Below, piece after piece: positions 40,078-49,062 of a stretch of DNA of 64,000 nt. A program made the translations under genes and the position numbers. Origin of the DNA: Deinococcus multiflagellatus (GTDB lineage Bacteria > Deinococcota > Deinococci > Deinococcales > Deinococcaceae); the NCBI RefSeq assembly GCF_020166415.1, contig NZ_JAIQXV010000016.1:1-64000 (forward strand), given 5' to 3'. Numbering within the stretch: position 1 is the first letter of the stretch; each line of letters begins with the position of its first letter. The notes below the pieces were generated by a model. It had not been told where the DNA came from, did not search any database, and saw only the letters and a list, made by a program, of their open reading frames with translations.

Positions 40078-41787
40078 TCAGAGCAATTCACCCATTGCTT
40101 CGATCAGCGGCGCTCGGTACAGGTCTGGGCGCTGGGCGTAAGAATGTACCAGATACGCCGTCGCGGTCGCGAAGTCGGGAACGTGCGCTGCCAGCGCCGA
40201 ATAGTCTCGCCGCAAGAACGCTTTGAGGGTGTGCGCGTGCTCCCGCGCGAGGTACTGGCCGACAGCGATCTTCATGGTTCCCGCTCCCGGATACTCCCGC
40301 TGCCAGGCATAGGCGAACGCCACGTCACCCACGAAATCCCCCTCAATCTCATACAGACGCGGGTCAAGTCGCCGGGGCAGATAGGGGATCAGCCACCCGT
40401 TCTGAGGGTTGAAGAGCCGGTCGTAGAACCTTGCTTTCTCAGCTGCAGCTTGTGAATCAGAGAGGGTGTGCCGAATGGCCGCGAGGTAGTAGTACCTCGT
40501 CTCACCCAGCAGCCGCTCCGGGCTTCCGAAGCGCTCGGGGGAAACCACGGTGTGCATCAGCTCATCCAGGAACGCGTACTGCCGGTGGGCGGTGGCCAGC
40601 GTCATGGCACCCAGCACGGCCAGGTACGCTCCGCGGCCCAGGTTCATATCTTGAGTGTCGAAATTCACGGTGTGACCATGAGGTCTCAGGGTCCGCGCGA
40701 TTTCCCCCAAGCATTCACCGACAGTCTGAACTTCCCTGCCAGTTGGGATCAGGGCCCCCAGCGCCTGGAGGACCGGATAAACGAGTGCTTCTATAGGTTC
40801 TGCGGCGTCCGCTTCCGCCTGCCGGTGCGGCGGAATGGCGCGCAAGCCCGCTACATACGCGGCCGTAGCCGTCACCAGTTGTTCTTCCGGCCGCACTTGC
40901 GGTGCGGCCTGAGGAGATGCCGGCTGCGTCTCTGTACTGGACACCGCGACGGCATCCTGCATCTCGATCTCTGTCTCCACCACTGCAGTGACCTGACTCG
41001 CCTGATTGAACGCCTGGATGAATGCCTGGTCGACCAGGAGCTTGGTCAGCTTCCCTCTGGGCTGCAGCGTGGCCACCTTTCCAGCGCCGCGCACGTTCAC
41101 GAACGCGCGGGTGACGCGCTGCTCAAGCCATTCACCGGTTTCCAAAAAGTTCAGCGCCTGCTGGACGTCCACGTCCGTGTCGAGGATGTGCCACGACGCG
41201 GGCGGGGTACTCATCAATTCCTTGACCAGGTCGCGCTCCTCACCCAGCCGGAGCTGAAGCGTGACGAGCGCTGCCACCACCGCCTGTGAAGAGGCCGGCC
41301 GGGGATACCGCGCCGGTCCTATTGGCGGAAGGTCTGGCTCTACGCCATAAATGGCGTCGACCAAATCGTTAAATTCCTGCTCAGGATCGTCCGGATTCAC
41401 CAAGTTGGAAAAAATCCTGGTCTGGAGGTACCGGGGGACGGCCTGCTCCCACGCCTGATCACCCAGCTCGAAGAGTACGGGGAGAAATTTCGTGTTTTCC
41501 GTATCGCGGTAGACTTCGGCACTCACGATCTGGGTTTCAGTTCCCACGCCTCCGGTCCGCCCATCCGCTTTCTGCTTGTAGGTCGGGTCCAAGAGGAGCA
41601 GCACCTTATCGGCCCGCTCGACGCTGCGCTCCATGAAGTGATTCATGTCCTGACCCAGTTTGAGGTGCCACTGGTCCAGAATGACTTCTACACCCGCCGT
41701 CCTGAGCCGGCGCGCGAACGCGTCGACCTTCGCTCTGTATTCCGGAGTATTCCGCGCGTACGAAAGAAAGGCCAGCGGGTGCGTCAT
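40078..41787 (-). CDS. SEFIR/TIR-domain protein, third paralogue (569 aa)
   Basis: The N-terminal domain matches the other two copies: LAFLSYARNTPEYRAKVDAF, RLRTAGVEVILDQWHLKLGQ, HFMERSVERADKVLLLLDPT, YKQKADGRTGGVGTETQIVS. The conserved Glu of F-M-E is kept. The middle (about 190-330) is unassigned, and the C-terminal 240 residues are helical and differ from the other paralogues. ATG complement 41785-41787 is leaderless behind TAGGAT (complement 41795-41800). It stands divergent from the gene at 41869 rather than beside a helicase. Confidence 0.83.
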   Translation of the reverse strand: MTHPLAFLSYARNTPEYRAKVDAFARRLRTAGVEVILDQWHLKLGQDMNHFMERSVERADKVLLLLDPTYKQKADGRTGGVGTETQIVSAEVYRDTENTKFLPVLFELGDQAWEQAVPRYLQTRIFSNLVNPDDPEQEFNDLVDAIYGVEPDLPPIGPARYPRPASSQAVVAALVTLQLRLGEERDLVKELMSTPPASWHILDTDVDVQQALNFLETGEWLEQRVTRAFVNVRGAGKVATLQPRGKLTKLLVDQAFIQAFNQASQVTAVVETEIEMQDAVAVSSTETQPASPQAAPQVRPEEQLVTATAAYVAGLRAIPPHRQAEADAAEPIEALVYPVLQALGALIPTGREVQTVGECLGEIARTLRPHGHTVNFDTQDMNLGRGAYLAVLGAMTLATAHRQYAFLDELMHTVVSPERFGSPERLLGETRYYYLAAIRHTLSDSQAAAEKARFYDRLFNPQNGWLIPYLPRRLDPRLYEIEGDFVGDVAFAYAWQREYPGAGTMKIAVGQYLAREHAHTLKAFLRRDYSALAAHVPDFATATAYLVHSYAQRPDLYRAPLIEAMGELL

Positions 41788-41868
41788 GGCCGAAATCCTA
41801 ACGTCTCCGCTTCCCGCGCCGACTTCAACGTGATCGCTGATGCCCACACGTGCTGCCTACAATGCCCC
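41788..41868. promoter_or_regulatory. Divergent leaderless promoters
   Basis: Minus strand TAGGAT (complement 41795-41800), 7 bases before ATG 41787. Plus strand TACAAT (41858-41863), 5 bases before ATG 41869. Confidence 0.6.
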
Positions 41869-42510
41869 ATGTCCCTGCGTGCGTCCCCACCTCTCCAATC
41901 GGGTGACCTGGTGGTGTTCCGTGCGCCCCTGGACCGCCAGTACCCCGGGCTGGTGCGGGTTCAGGCGGTGCAGGCCCCGCTGCGTCTTGGGGACGCACAG
42001 ACCGTGGTGGTGACCTGGGGTGGCGTTCGGCTGCCCGGGGCATATGCCGCCGCCCAGCTGCGCCGGGTCGCGATCACCGGCAAACGGAGGCCGCCCCATG
42101 AAATCCATCGCCTGTTGGCGCCGAGGCTGCTGCAGGGCCAGGGGTGGCAGGTCGGCGAGTGGGTCTGGCTGTGGGTGCCAGACTTTGGCGTCCTGATTGA
42201 CGGCGTGCTGGCGCAGGTGACGCAGGTGAAACGGAACCGCGCCTGGGTAGACCTGCTGCCGGGGGTGCGGTTCGCCCCCGATGGCCGGAGTTCTGGGCGG
42301 CAGGGTCTGATCACGCCGCTGGAGGTACAAACCACCTACGTGCTGGCCCGGAGTGTCCGGGAAGAACAGGCCGACCTGGCGCGCGCCCAGGGCCGGCCGG
42401 CGGCGCTGCGGGCCCATGACCTGTTAAAGAACCGAAGTCACGAGCGAGCCACCCTGCTCCGCGACGTTTGGGCGGATGCGGTGAATAGTTTGCCACCGTC
42501 AGCCTCCTGA
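41869..42510 (+). CDS. Hypothetical protein (213 aa)
   Basis: Unknown family. Beta-rich, with two similar segments (QSGDLVVFRAPLDRQYPGLV and VGEWVWLWVPDFGVLIDGVL), each followed by a basic stretch. This suggests two small barrel-like (SH3/KOW-type) domains. The C-terminal 50 residues are a charged helix (REEQADLARAQGRPAALRAH). The pattern could fit a nucleic-acid-binding or restriction-associated protein, but no family assignment is possible. Confidence 0.6.
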   Translation: MSLRASPPLQSGDLVVFRAPLDRQYPGLVRVQAVQAPLRLGDAQTVVVTWGGVRLPGAYAAAQLRRVAITGKRRPPHEIHRLLAPRLLQGQGWQVGEWVWLWVPDFGVLIDGVLAQVTQVKRNRAWVDLLPGVRFAPDGRSSGRQGLITPLEVQTTYVLARSVREEQADLARAQGRPAALRAHDLLKNRSHERATLLRDVWADAVNSLPPSAS

Positions 42511-42873
42511 GCGTGAGCTTTTTGCGTGCGCCATCGTGCGCATGCGCATCCGGGGCACCAACCTTCAGACTGACCGAACCAGGTTCCGAGCTCGCCGTTC
42601 GTGTGGGCCACGCAGGGAACCAGCGGGCGATTCGCCTGGGCATCGTCCGAGGAATGGGGGCTGAATAGCCCCCTCGCCAGGCGGTCAATTCGCAGTGGCT
42701 TCTCCTTACCCGAGGCCGGCCCTGCCTCCAGAGGTGTGGGACGCCGAGATGTTTCTTCGGACGTTCCACAGTTTTGGTAGTTACAGCCACGTCAAAGGAC
42801 ACCTTGTCTCTATCTCAGTTGATAGGCTGATATGTCGAAGTCTATGGTCTTAAATTGAAGTACAATGGCGCCT
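42511..42873. other. 363-base intergenic stretch with a promoter at its right end
   Basis: No gene is supported. A 163-codon minus-strand frame crosses it but is Arg/Pro-rich and runs into the gene at 41869. The last 100 bases are distinctly AT-richer and hold a TATC/GATA inverted pair near 42808-42822. A TACAAT box (42861-42866) lies 7 bases before ATG 42874. Confidence 0.45.
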
Positions 42874-43431
42874 ATGAACTGGTCAGAGGTCGAACGCACG
42901 TTGAAAGCTGCCGCCCAGGAGCGGCGAGGGGCTCAGAGCGAGATTGCCCGCCGCCTGGGCATTAAACCAGGCAGCGTCTCCAACTACATCACCGGCACCA
43001 ACAGTATTCCGCCGCATCACCTGGACACCATTCTCGCAGTGCTGGGCATGACGCTTCACCTCGGAGACGCCTCAACGGTGGATGTTCGAAACGTGTTGAT
43101 TGCCATGACGGAACAGCCTGATCGGCAGTTCTTCGAATCCGATGACCGTGGGCGGCAGATTTACCGGTACGGCGAGACCGAGATTGCCGGCACCACCGAC
43201 CTGGTCTGGTACACGCCCGCCCGGTGGTGGGTCAAATTGAGGGATCCGAAGTTTCGGCCGCATGCGCTCGGAACACTTGAATACACGGGTGACAGCGCGT
43301 TCGTGGACGTCTACCGTGTGGTGGACGGTCCCTTTAAGGGATACCGGGTGGCCGCGTCGCCCAAGTTGATCCACCTGTCGGCGCCGGATCTTCCCGGAAT
43401 GCACGAGGTCGCGGCCCCCTTCCCAGATTAA
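42874..43431 (+). CDS. XRE-type helix-turn-helix regulator (185 aa)
   Basis: Residues about 4-60 form a Cro/XRE helix-turn-helix: VERTLKAAAQERRGAQSEIA, RRLGIKPGSVSNYITGTNSI, PPHHLDTILAVLGM. The remaining 120 residues are an unassigned beta-rich domain (RYGETEIAGTTDLVWYTPAR, YTGDSAFVDVYRVVDGPFKG). The start was chosen at ATG 42874 because TACAAT lies 7 bases before it; ATG 42865 overlaps that box. AT-rich inverted bases upstream may be its own operator. Confidence 0.75.
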   Translation: MNWSEVERTLKAAAQERRGAQSEIARRLGIKPGSVSNYITGTNSIPPHHLDTILAVLGMTLHLGDASTVDVRNVLIAMTEQPDRQFFESDDRGRQIYRYGETEIAGTTDLVWYTPARWWVKLRDPKFRPHALGTLEYTGDSAFVDVYRVVDGPFKGYRVAASPKLIHLSAPDLPGMHEVAAPFPD

Positions 43432-43515
43432 GGTCCAGGGCATGCCCCTGCCCATCCCCCCTGATGGCGCCCCCTGTCACGGTCTCATCGGGGCCGTCCT
43501 CTCTAAGATCCGTCT

Positions 43516-43797
43516 ATGCTGCCCGCCGCTCTGCGCCCTGTGCTGCTGGTGATCGTGCCGCCAGATTGGGAGGCTGATCCAGCTGCGCTGGCCGAGCTCC
43601 GACGCTGCCTCTCCGATGAATACGGCGCCCGGCTCCACCTGAGGCAAGCCCAGGCGCCTATGAAGGCGCCACTGCCACTGTTCTGCGGGCACTGGCCAGC
43701 GGGCCTCACCCGGCACGCCCGGCGCGACGTGCACCCTCGCGTCGACCAGGCCTTTTTCACCCTGGATTGGCTGGGTCTGGAAGACAGCGCGGTGTAG
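43516..43797 (+). CDS. Small hypothetical protein (93 aa)
   Basis: Leaderless from ATG 43516 (TAAGAT at 43504-43509). It begins with a hydrophobic strand (PVLLVIVPPDW) followed by a helix and a Pro/His-rich part; no family. First of three short genes spaced by fewer than 10 bases. Confidence 0.5.
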   Translation: MLPAALRPVLLVIVPPDWEADPAALAELRRCLSDEYGARLHLRQAQAPMKAPLPLFCGHWPAGLTRHARRDVHPRVDQAFFTLDWLGLEDSAV

Positions 43798-43806
43798 GCT
43801 GCACCC

Positions 43807-44013
43807 GTGACCGACAGCGAGATGGAGATCATCGAGGTGCTGGAGATCTCGGGCGGGCTGGCCAGTGTGCGCCTGCCAGATACCAGCATCGAAGTGTGGC
43901 CGCTCGCGGTGCTGCCAGTCAGCGTGGAGGTGGGCGATCACGTGGGTGTGACCATCCAGGACGGTGCGTGGACGACGCTGCTGTTGCTCAGGCCTGCGGG
44001 GATGCTGGCCTAG
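43807..44013 (+). CDS. Small beta-rich hypothetical protein (68 aa)
   Basis: Leaderless from GTG 43807 behind TAGGCT (43795-43800). The sequence MEIIEVLEISGGLASVRLPD, IEVWPLAVLPVSVEVGDHVG resembles a small OB/SH3-like barrel, such as DUF3006-type proteins. The final codon overlaps the GTG of the next gene. Confidence 0.6.
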   Translation: MTDSEMEIIEVLEISGGLASVRLPDTSIEVWPLAVLPVSVEVGDHVGVTIQDGAWTTLLLLRPAGMLA

Positions 44014-44327
44014 TGGACGACTGGGCCTGGTCAGCAGACGACGTGCGCCGCGCCCCCCTGCTTCCCATTGGACCGGCCGAGAAGCGGACCCTGCGCGGCC
44101 TGCTGCGCCGCAACGACCTGGGGCACATGGACGAAACCGTGGAGGCGCTGCGGCACAGCCTGACCGAAGGCTATCTGGACCCGGCGGACCGTGAAGTGTT
44201 GTACAGCCTGACGAAAGAGCGGCTGGGGGTGATCTCGTCGCAGGGGCGGCCGCTGCCCGCGACGCTGGTGCAGGTGTATCAGCGCCTCAAACCCCAGCCG
44301 AGGCGACCCCGGGGTCTGCGGGCCTGA
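44013..44327 (+). CDS. Small hypothetical protein (104 aa)
   Basis: GTG 44013 shares one base with the preceding stop codon, so the two are coupled. The product is helical and charged (EKRTLRGLLRRNDLGHMDET, YLDPADREVLYSLTKERL) with a basic tail. No family recognised. Confidence 0.55.
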   Translation: MDDWAWSADDVRRAPLLPIGPAEKRTLRGLLRRNDLGHMDETVEALRHSLTEGYLDPADREVLYSLTKERLGVISSQGRPLPATLVQVYQRLKPQPRRPRGLRA

Positions 44328-44445
44328 TTCGGGCGGGGGCCTGGTTTTCAGCAGCACCTGACTGGGCCCTCCTAAGGGACGCCGCAGGTCGGGTCATTCA
44401 GCCGCCGATTTTCGTTCTCCATTCCAACTCGCTACGCTGACCACC

Positions 44446-45165
44446 ATGCATTTTCACACGTATTTCGAGATCAACGAGTTCACTGGCCAGGATGTCCACG
44501 CCCTCCAGGCGGCTCATCCCTTGCATGACGCGGTGCGGGTCGCCGGACGTCTTCATCAGCCAACGGTCCCGCTTGCCCAGGTGCAGCGCCCAGCCGGCCA
44601 CGTCATGCCTATTGACGTTCTCTGGTGGGGGCCCGGGTTGGTTCAAACGAGCACCCTGACGACGGCAAACGGTATGTTCGAGGTGGATCTGGCCACCCCC
44701 CCGCAGAGGGCGACGATGGTCAAGATCAGTGCCTCGACACCACACATACACATGACCGCCACGCACGAGTTGGGCCATGTGATGGACCACCTGCTGAAGG
44801 TGCACCTGATCGGCCCGGCGCACGTCACCACAGAACAGGGCCTGTATGCCTCTGAAGCTCTTCATTCCGCCCTACACCCGTGGTGGACCGCGGTACAGTC
44901 GACAGCGGTCTATCAGATCTTGCACGCCACGCAGCGCAACCGCGTGCGCTTCGGCGAGGTTTCACGGGGACTGACGCTCGATAGTCCCGCAGAGTGCTTC
45001 GCGTGCAGTTTTGCGCAGTTGGTGGCCACCGACACGCAGAACCCGACGTTCCTGGCAGAGCTCCAGATTCTGCAGAAGGCACGGTCGCCCCGGTACTGGA
45101 GTGACGCCGAGTTCGTACCAGTCGGCGACGCTATGCGGGCGCTGTTCACTCGTCTGGGTTGGTAG
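44446..45165 (+). CDS. Putative zinc metalloprotease with HELGH motif (239 aa)
   Basis: Leaderless from ATG 44446 behind TACGCT (44433-44438). A zinc-binding H-E-x-x-H is plain at about residues 106-110 (TATHELGHVMDHLL), and a possible third ligand lies in the helix LTLDSPAECFACSFAQLVAT. The layout resembles phage or plasmid metallopeptidases of the gluzincin type. The first 95 residues are an unassigned domain. Substrate unknown. No signal peptide, so it should act in the cytoplasm. Confidence 0.72.
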   Translation: MHFHTYFEINEFTGQDVHALQAAHPLHDAVRVAGRLHQPTVPLAQVQRPAGHVMPIDVLWWGPGLVQTSTLTTANGMFEVDLATPPQRATMVKISASTPHIHMTATHELGHVMDHLLKVHLIGPAHVTTEQGLYASEALHSALHPWWTAVQSTAVYQILHATQRNRVRFGEVSRGLTLDSPAECFACSFAQLVATDTQNPTFLAELQILQKARSPRYWSDAEFVPVGDAMRALFTRLGW

Positions 45166-45275
45166 GACACCGAAATCGTCCGCCCTCCCCGGGCGCCGGT
45201 GTTCCTCAGGTGTGCGCCACCTGTTTCTGGCTCGGCCGCTGCCGTGTTGAACTATGCCCCGCGCTGTTGCCCTAG

Positions 45276-45303
45276 CGCCTCAAACGCTTGACGTCTGAGG
45301 CGC
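45276..45303. terminator. Imperfect hairpin in the 45.2-45.4 kb spacer
   Basis: GCGCCTCA and TGAGGCGC arms flank about 12 bases near 45274-45302. No T-run. The rest of the 300-base spacer (45166-45465) shows no gene. Confidence 0.35.
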
Positions 45304-45437
45304 ACCTATGGTGTGCTGCGCGCGCAGGCGGCCGGATGGGGATTCGGTTGTGGTGGAGAACTCACGCCTGCCAGGCGGTCCCCCAGGCAGGGTGGACCGC
45401 CCTGCTCATGGGCACCGTGATGTGACGTTCTGTTCCT

Positions 45438-45465
45438 AAACCCCCGCGCCGCTGTGCTGGGCGGT
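45438..45465 (+). promoter_or_regulatory. Leaderless promoter with AAACCCCCGCGC element
   Basis: AAACCCCCGCGC (45438-45449) is followed after 16 bases by ATG 45466, with a TGTGCT -10-like box between. Confidence 0.4.
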
Positions 45466-45690
45466 ATGACGTCTGCGCCGACTGATCTGCTTCAGGAACT
45501 GAGCGACCGCCTCCATGGGGCGGGCCTGCCGCTCCCTCAGGCCCAGAGTGAGGCCCGCTGCATCCTCGCCCTGGTGTGCCCAGAGACTGGAGACGCGGCA
45601 GACACCACCCTGCTGGGCACGCCGGTGAGTGGTCTCTTGCGCCACGGCCTCTTGCGGCATCAGCGGCGGGTGAGAGGGGGAGCGCACTGA
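45466..45690 (+). CDS. Small hypothetical protein (74 aa)
   Basis: The start is fixed by the repeated element at its usual 16-base distance. Helical, with an AQSEARCILALVCPETGDAA stretch and a basic C-terminus. No family. Confidence 0.45.
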   Translation: MTSAPTDLLQELSDRLHGAGLPLPQAQSEARCILALVCPETGDAADTTLLGTPVSGLLRHGLLRHQRRVRGGAH

Positions 45691-45773
45691 AGAACGCCAG
45701 CCCCTGCGTCATCCCACGCGGTCCACAGTGCATAGGGAGGCCCGAGGGGAGCTCAACGCACCCGTCACCCACC

Positions 45774-45785
45774 AAACCCTTGCGC
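45774..45785 (+). promoter_or_regulatory. AAACCCTTGCGC element upstream of the gene at 45836
   Basis: A one-base variant of the repeated element, followed by a CACCCT -10-like box, 50 bases before a start codon that has its own ribosome binding site. Confidence 0.35.
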
Positions 45786-45835
45786 GCGGCACCCTCGGAC
45801 GTGAGCCCCCTCACGCCCTTCCCGGAGGTGCCGTC

Positions 45836-46336
45836 ATGCGCCCTGCCCATCCGACCTGCCTGCGCGTTTCCGAGTTGCTCTCTTCTCCCTTTGATCAGGT
45901 CCTGGTCACCGCACAGCTCTTTGCTCCTGATGGCGCCCTGCTGTGCCCTGGCCTGACCTATCTGCTTGTGCGGCGCCGGGGGCTCTGGCAGGTCCAGGTC
46001 TGGCACCCGACCGACCCGGCGCCTCAGACCCGCCTGCCCACCTACCGGTTGCATCTGAGTGCCCACGACCTGCGCCGGGCCCACTTACGGCGCGCCCACC
46101 CACAGCCGGGGTGGCTCCCCTGGGGGCGAGCGGGCGCCCTGCTGCTGGTTGGCACCTTCGCGGCCGCGCAGGGAACGGCGAGTCATGGCGGTCTTGACGC
46201 CGAAGTGCTGCTCTCTGGGCTTGCGGCCATGCTGCTCGTCGCCTGGCCGGTGCGCCCCTTCTGCCCCCGCACCTTCGTGGGTCGCCTGCAGGTCAGTCCC
46301 TGGTCCGCAGACGCTTACGGTGTCCTTTCCGACTGA
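45836..46336 (+). CDS. Hypothetical protein with two membrane segments (166 aa)
   Basis: ATG 45836 has GGAGGTG 5-11 bases upstream. The N-terminal 90 residues are beta-rich (DQVLVTAQLFAPDGALLCPG, LTYLLVRRRGLWQVQVWHPT); then GRAGALLLVGTFAAAQ and LLSGLAAMLLVAWPV form two hydrophobic segments. A short soluble tail follows. Unknown family. Confidence 0.6.
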   Translation: MRPAHPTCLRVSELLSSPFDQVLVTAQLFAPDGALLCPGLTYLLVRRRGLWQVQVWHPTDPAPQTRLPTYRLHLSAHDLRRAHLRRAHPQPGWLPWGRAGALLLVGTFAAAQGTASHGGLDAEVLLSGLAAMLLVAWPVRPFCPRTFVGRLQVSPWSADAYGVLSD

Positions 46337-46354
46337 CCCCGTACAGTGCCGGCT

Positions 46355-47458
46355 GTGGCCCGCCGCTCCCCCTTTCCTGCCACCGGTGCCTTTTTCACCC
46401 TCACCCACGGCAGCCAAGTTCATCTGAATCCAGAGACCCACACCTGGACGCCGGAGTGGCTGGGCGTCGCGGACGAGCGCGACCTGATTCCCTACCGCAC
46501 CCTCCAGGCGGCCCTTGAGGCGCTGCCCGTGCCCCTGGAACAGGGCCAAGTGGCGCAGGCGATCACGGCGCTGGAGGGGTGCCAATTGCGCTGGGTGGCG
46601 CCGCCTAAGATCAAACCCACCACCCTTCCGCCGCCATTGCCTCGCCCGGCCGCACCGCCCTACGGCAGCCTCACCGGCTACCTGCGCGGCACGCCCGAAG
46701 CCCGCCAGGCCATCCGCACCGCGCTGGGCGTCCGGACTCACCCGGCCCCCGCCCCCATGCTCGCCCCGCCACAGGGCGCCAATCCTGGTCTCGTCGGCAT
46801 GGCTTTCGACTACGCCTTCCGCTTCCTGCTCGAAGGCCTGCACCCTGGTCTGGTGGCGGTCAAAGGGGGCCTTATCGCCCGGCAGGCCGCCCTAGATCTG
46901 GAGCATGACCGGACACGGGCGGCGGTGGACGAGGCGGCCATGACCCTGCAGGAAGTCGCGTACGGATTGCCGTTCGAGGCCCGGCATGCCCACGCGGCCG
47001 TGGTGCTGGCGTCCTACGAGGTGGTGGTGCGCACCGGCCTGTTCACCGACCTGGCCGGGGTGGTGCCCCGCGAGGCCCGCCAGGACGTGCTCGCCCTGAT
47101 TCGGGCCGTCCCGCGTGAGCTGTTCCAGGCGCAGACCCAACTGATTCTCAATCCTCGCTTTCCCGCGGCCAGCCGCTTCGGGGGCGCCGACGCGGACGTG
47201 CTGCTCGACGACCTGCTCATCGAGGTCAAAGCCACCCGGCATCTCCAACTGGACGGGGCGTATCTCCAGCAATTGACGGGGTACCTGGTGCTGGACCGCC
47301 TGGGCGGCACGGTGGGCAGTGCGCTGCCTATTCGCCGTCTGGGGGTGTACTACGCCCGACATGGGGTCTTGCAGATTCTGCTCGTCAAGGACCTGTACCG
47401 GCCGGGTTTGCTGCCCCAGCTGGTGAGCTGGTTCGACGAGAGTTTGCCGAGGGGGTAG
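46355..47458 (+). CDS. Probable PD-(D/E)XK nuclease-fold protein (367 aa)
   Basis: GTG 46355 lies 7 bases after TACAGT (46342-46347), a leaderless start. The N-terminal 100 residues are unassigned and Pro-rich. The C-terminal third contains the PD-(D/E)XK hallmark DADVLLDDLLIEVKATR, with an acidic residue on a strand, then E-V-K, followed by a helix LQQLTGYLVLDRLGG as in Cas4/RecB-like nucleases. A His-rich helix (ARHAHAAVVLASYEVV) precedes it. No helicase partner is adjacent. Likely a DNA-cleaving or DNA-processing enzyme; substrate unknown. Confidence 0.7.
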   Translation: MARRSPFPATGAFFTLTHGSQVHLNPETHTWTPEWLGVADERDLIPYRTLQAALEALPVPLEQGQVAQAITALEGCQLRWVAPPKIKPTTLPPPLPRPAAPPYGSLTGYLRGTPEARQAIRTALGVRTHPAPAPMLAPPQGANPGLVGMAFDYAFRFLLEGLHPGLVAVKGGLIARQAALDLEHDRTRAAVDEAAMTLQEVAYGLPFEARHAHAAVVLASYEVVVRTGLFTDLAGVVPREARQDVLALIRAVPRELFQAQTQLILNPRFPAASRFGGADADVLLDDLLIEVKATRHLQLDGAYLQQLTGYLVLDRLGGTVGSALPIRRLGVYYARHGVLQILLVKDLYRPGLLPQLVSWFDESLPRG

Positions 47459-47487
47459 CGGTCCAGCGCCAGGACAACCCAAGTGCA

Positions 47488-47515
47488 CAAGTCTCGCGCG
47501 GGCACCGTGTGGGGT
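47488..47515 (+). promoter_or_regulatory. Leaderless promoter with AGTCTCGCGC element
   Basis: AAGTCTCGCGC ends at 47499. CACCGT follows at 47503-47508 and ATG 47516 comes after a 16-base gap, the same layout as at 8481-8505. Confidence 0.5.
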
Positions 47516-48130
47516 ATGGCCCGCCGCTCGCCCCTGACCCCTGCCTTGACCGCCACAGAAACCCCCTGGCCCCCGCCCTTCCCAGACGTCGTCCTGGACT
47601 GGCCAGTGCCCCGGGGGCAGAAGACGACGCCTGCGCGCTGGGTGGGGGGTGACGCGGCCCAATACCGGGCCTATTTCCTGGAGATCCTGGCGGATGGGGG
47701 TGAGGACGCCCTGGCCCCCATCTGGAACGACGCGCCACGTGGCCCCCAAGCCCGCCTGACCCGCTGGTACTGCCCCGGGGTGCCCATGTACGCCACGGGC
47801 CAGCAGGAGCAGACCGAAGGTGAGCGGCCCTTCTATGCCTTCCTGGTGCCGGCGCAGGCCGCCCTGCTGGCGTTGGAGCGGGGCCTGGTGACTTGCCGAC
47901 CCCAGGCGGCAGAGCCAGATCTGGAGCGCGCTGAGCCGGCCAGCGGCCCCCTGGACGAGGCCCTGGACTTTGTCCGTGTGGATCCGGATGACCGGGAAGG
48001 GGGTCCCTACACCTTTGACGGGACCTGCTTCGGCTGCGCCGCCCAGAGCCTAGCGCTGAACCGCTGGAACCTCTGTTTTCCCTGCGCCACGGACCTGGAG
48101 CACCAGACCTATCCGCCGGAACCGACGTGA
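47516..48130 (+). CDS. Hypothetical protein with C-terminal cysteine knuckle (204 aa)
   Basis: Unknown family. Acidic, Pro/Trp-rich N-terminal 170 residues; the C-terminus holds two C-x-x-C pairs (CFGCAAQ and LCFPCATD) that would bind zinc. The N-terminus MARRSPL resembles that of the upstream nuclease-like protein (ARRSPF), perhaps only by chance. Confidence 0.6.
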   Translation: MARRSPLTPALTATETPWPPPFPDVVLDWPVPRGQKTTPARWVGGDAAQYRAYFLEILADGGEDALAPIWNDAPRGPQARLTRWYCPGVPMYATGQQEQTEGERPFYAFLVPAQAALLALERGLVTCRPQAAEPDLERAEPASGPLDEALDFVRVDPDDREGGPYTFDGTCFGCAAQSLALNRWNLCFPCATDLEHQTYPPEPT

Positions 48131-48182
48131 GCCCCAGCGGCCGGCCTGGTTTGCCATGATGGAGGCTGGAGGAGCCCACACC

Positions 48183-48439
48183 ATGCAACATGCCTGGGAG
48201 TACGTCATCAAAGCCGCACAGCACCTGCACGCCCAGGGGCATCCCCACCTCACCCGGGCGCAGTTGATGGCTGAAGCCCTGCGTCTTGGCTGGCCCCATG
48301 AAGCCGTGACGCTGGGCACGCACATCTCCGACCACATGCGCTCGGACCGGGAGACCGCCACTCATCCCTACCTCGACCGAGTGGCCCGCAATGCTTACCG
48401 CCTGAACGAGGCCGGTCAGCGCGCCGTGCAGGGGCTGTG

Positions 48440-48440
<1 letters not shown>
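48183..48440 (+). CDS. Small helical, possibly DNA-binding protein (85 aa)
   Basis: ATG 48183 has GGAGGAG 9 bases upstream and is preferred to ATG 48156. The sequence WEYVIKAAQHLHAQGHPHLT followed by LMAEALRLGWPHEAVTLGTH and PYLDRVARNAYRLNEAG resembles a short winged-helix module that precedes restriction-type domains. The stop overlaps the RNase HI start (TGATG). Confidence 0.6.
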
Positions 48441-48925
<485 letters not shown>

Positions 48926-49062
48926 AAACCTTTTGTCACCAGGTGCTGCCCCGCCCTGCCTGGAGGGTTTAGCTCCGCCGCCTCAGTCCAGATCGGTCGT
49001 CAAAGGTCACGGGCCACATGAAGGTGCATCCTCCATCTTGGTGAGTGGAGCGCCTTGCCAGG

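Noticed and set aside
42311..42802. Long minus-strand frame (163 codons)
   Set aside because: Overlaps the supported gene at 41869-42510, is Arg/Pro-rich and has no domain or ribosome binding site.
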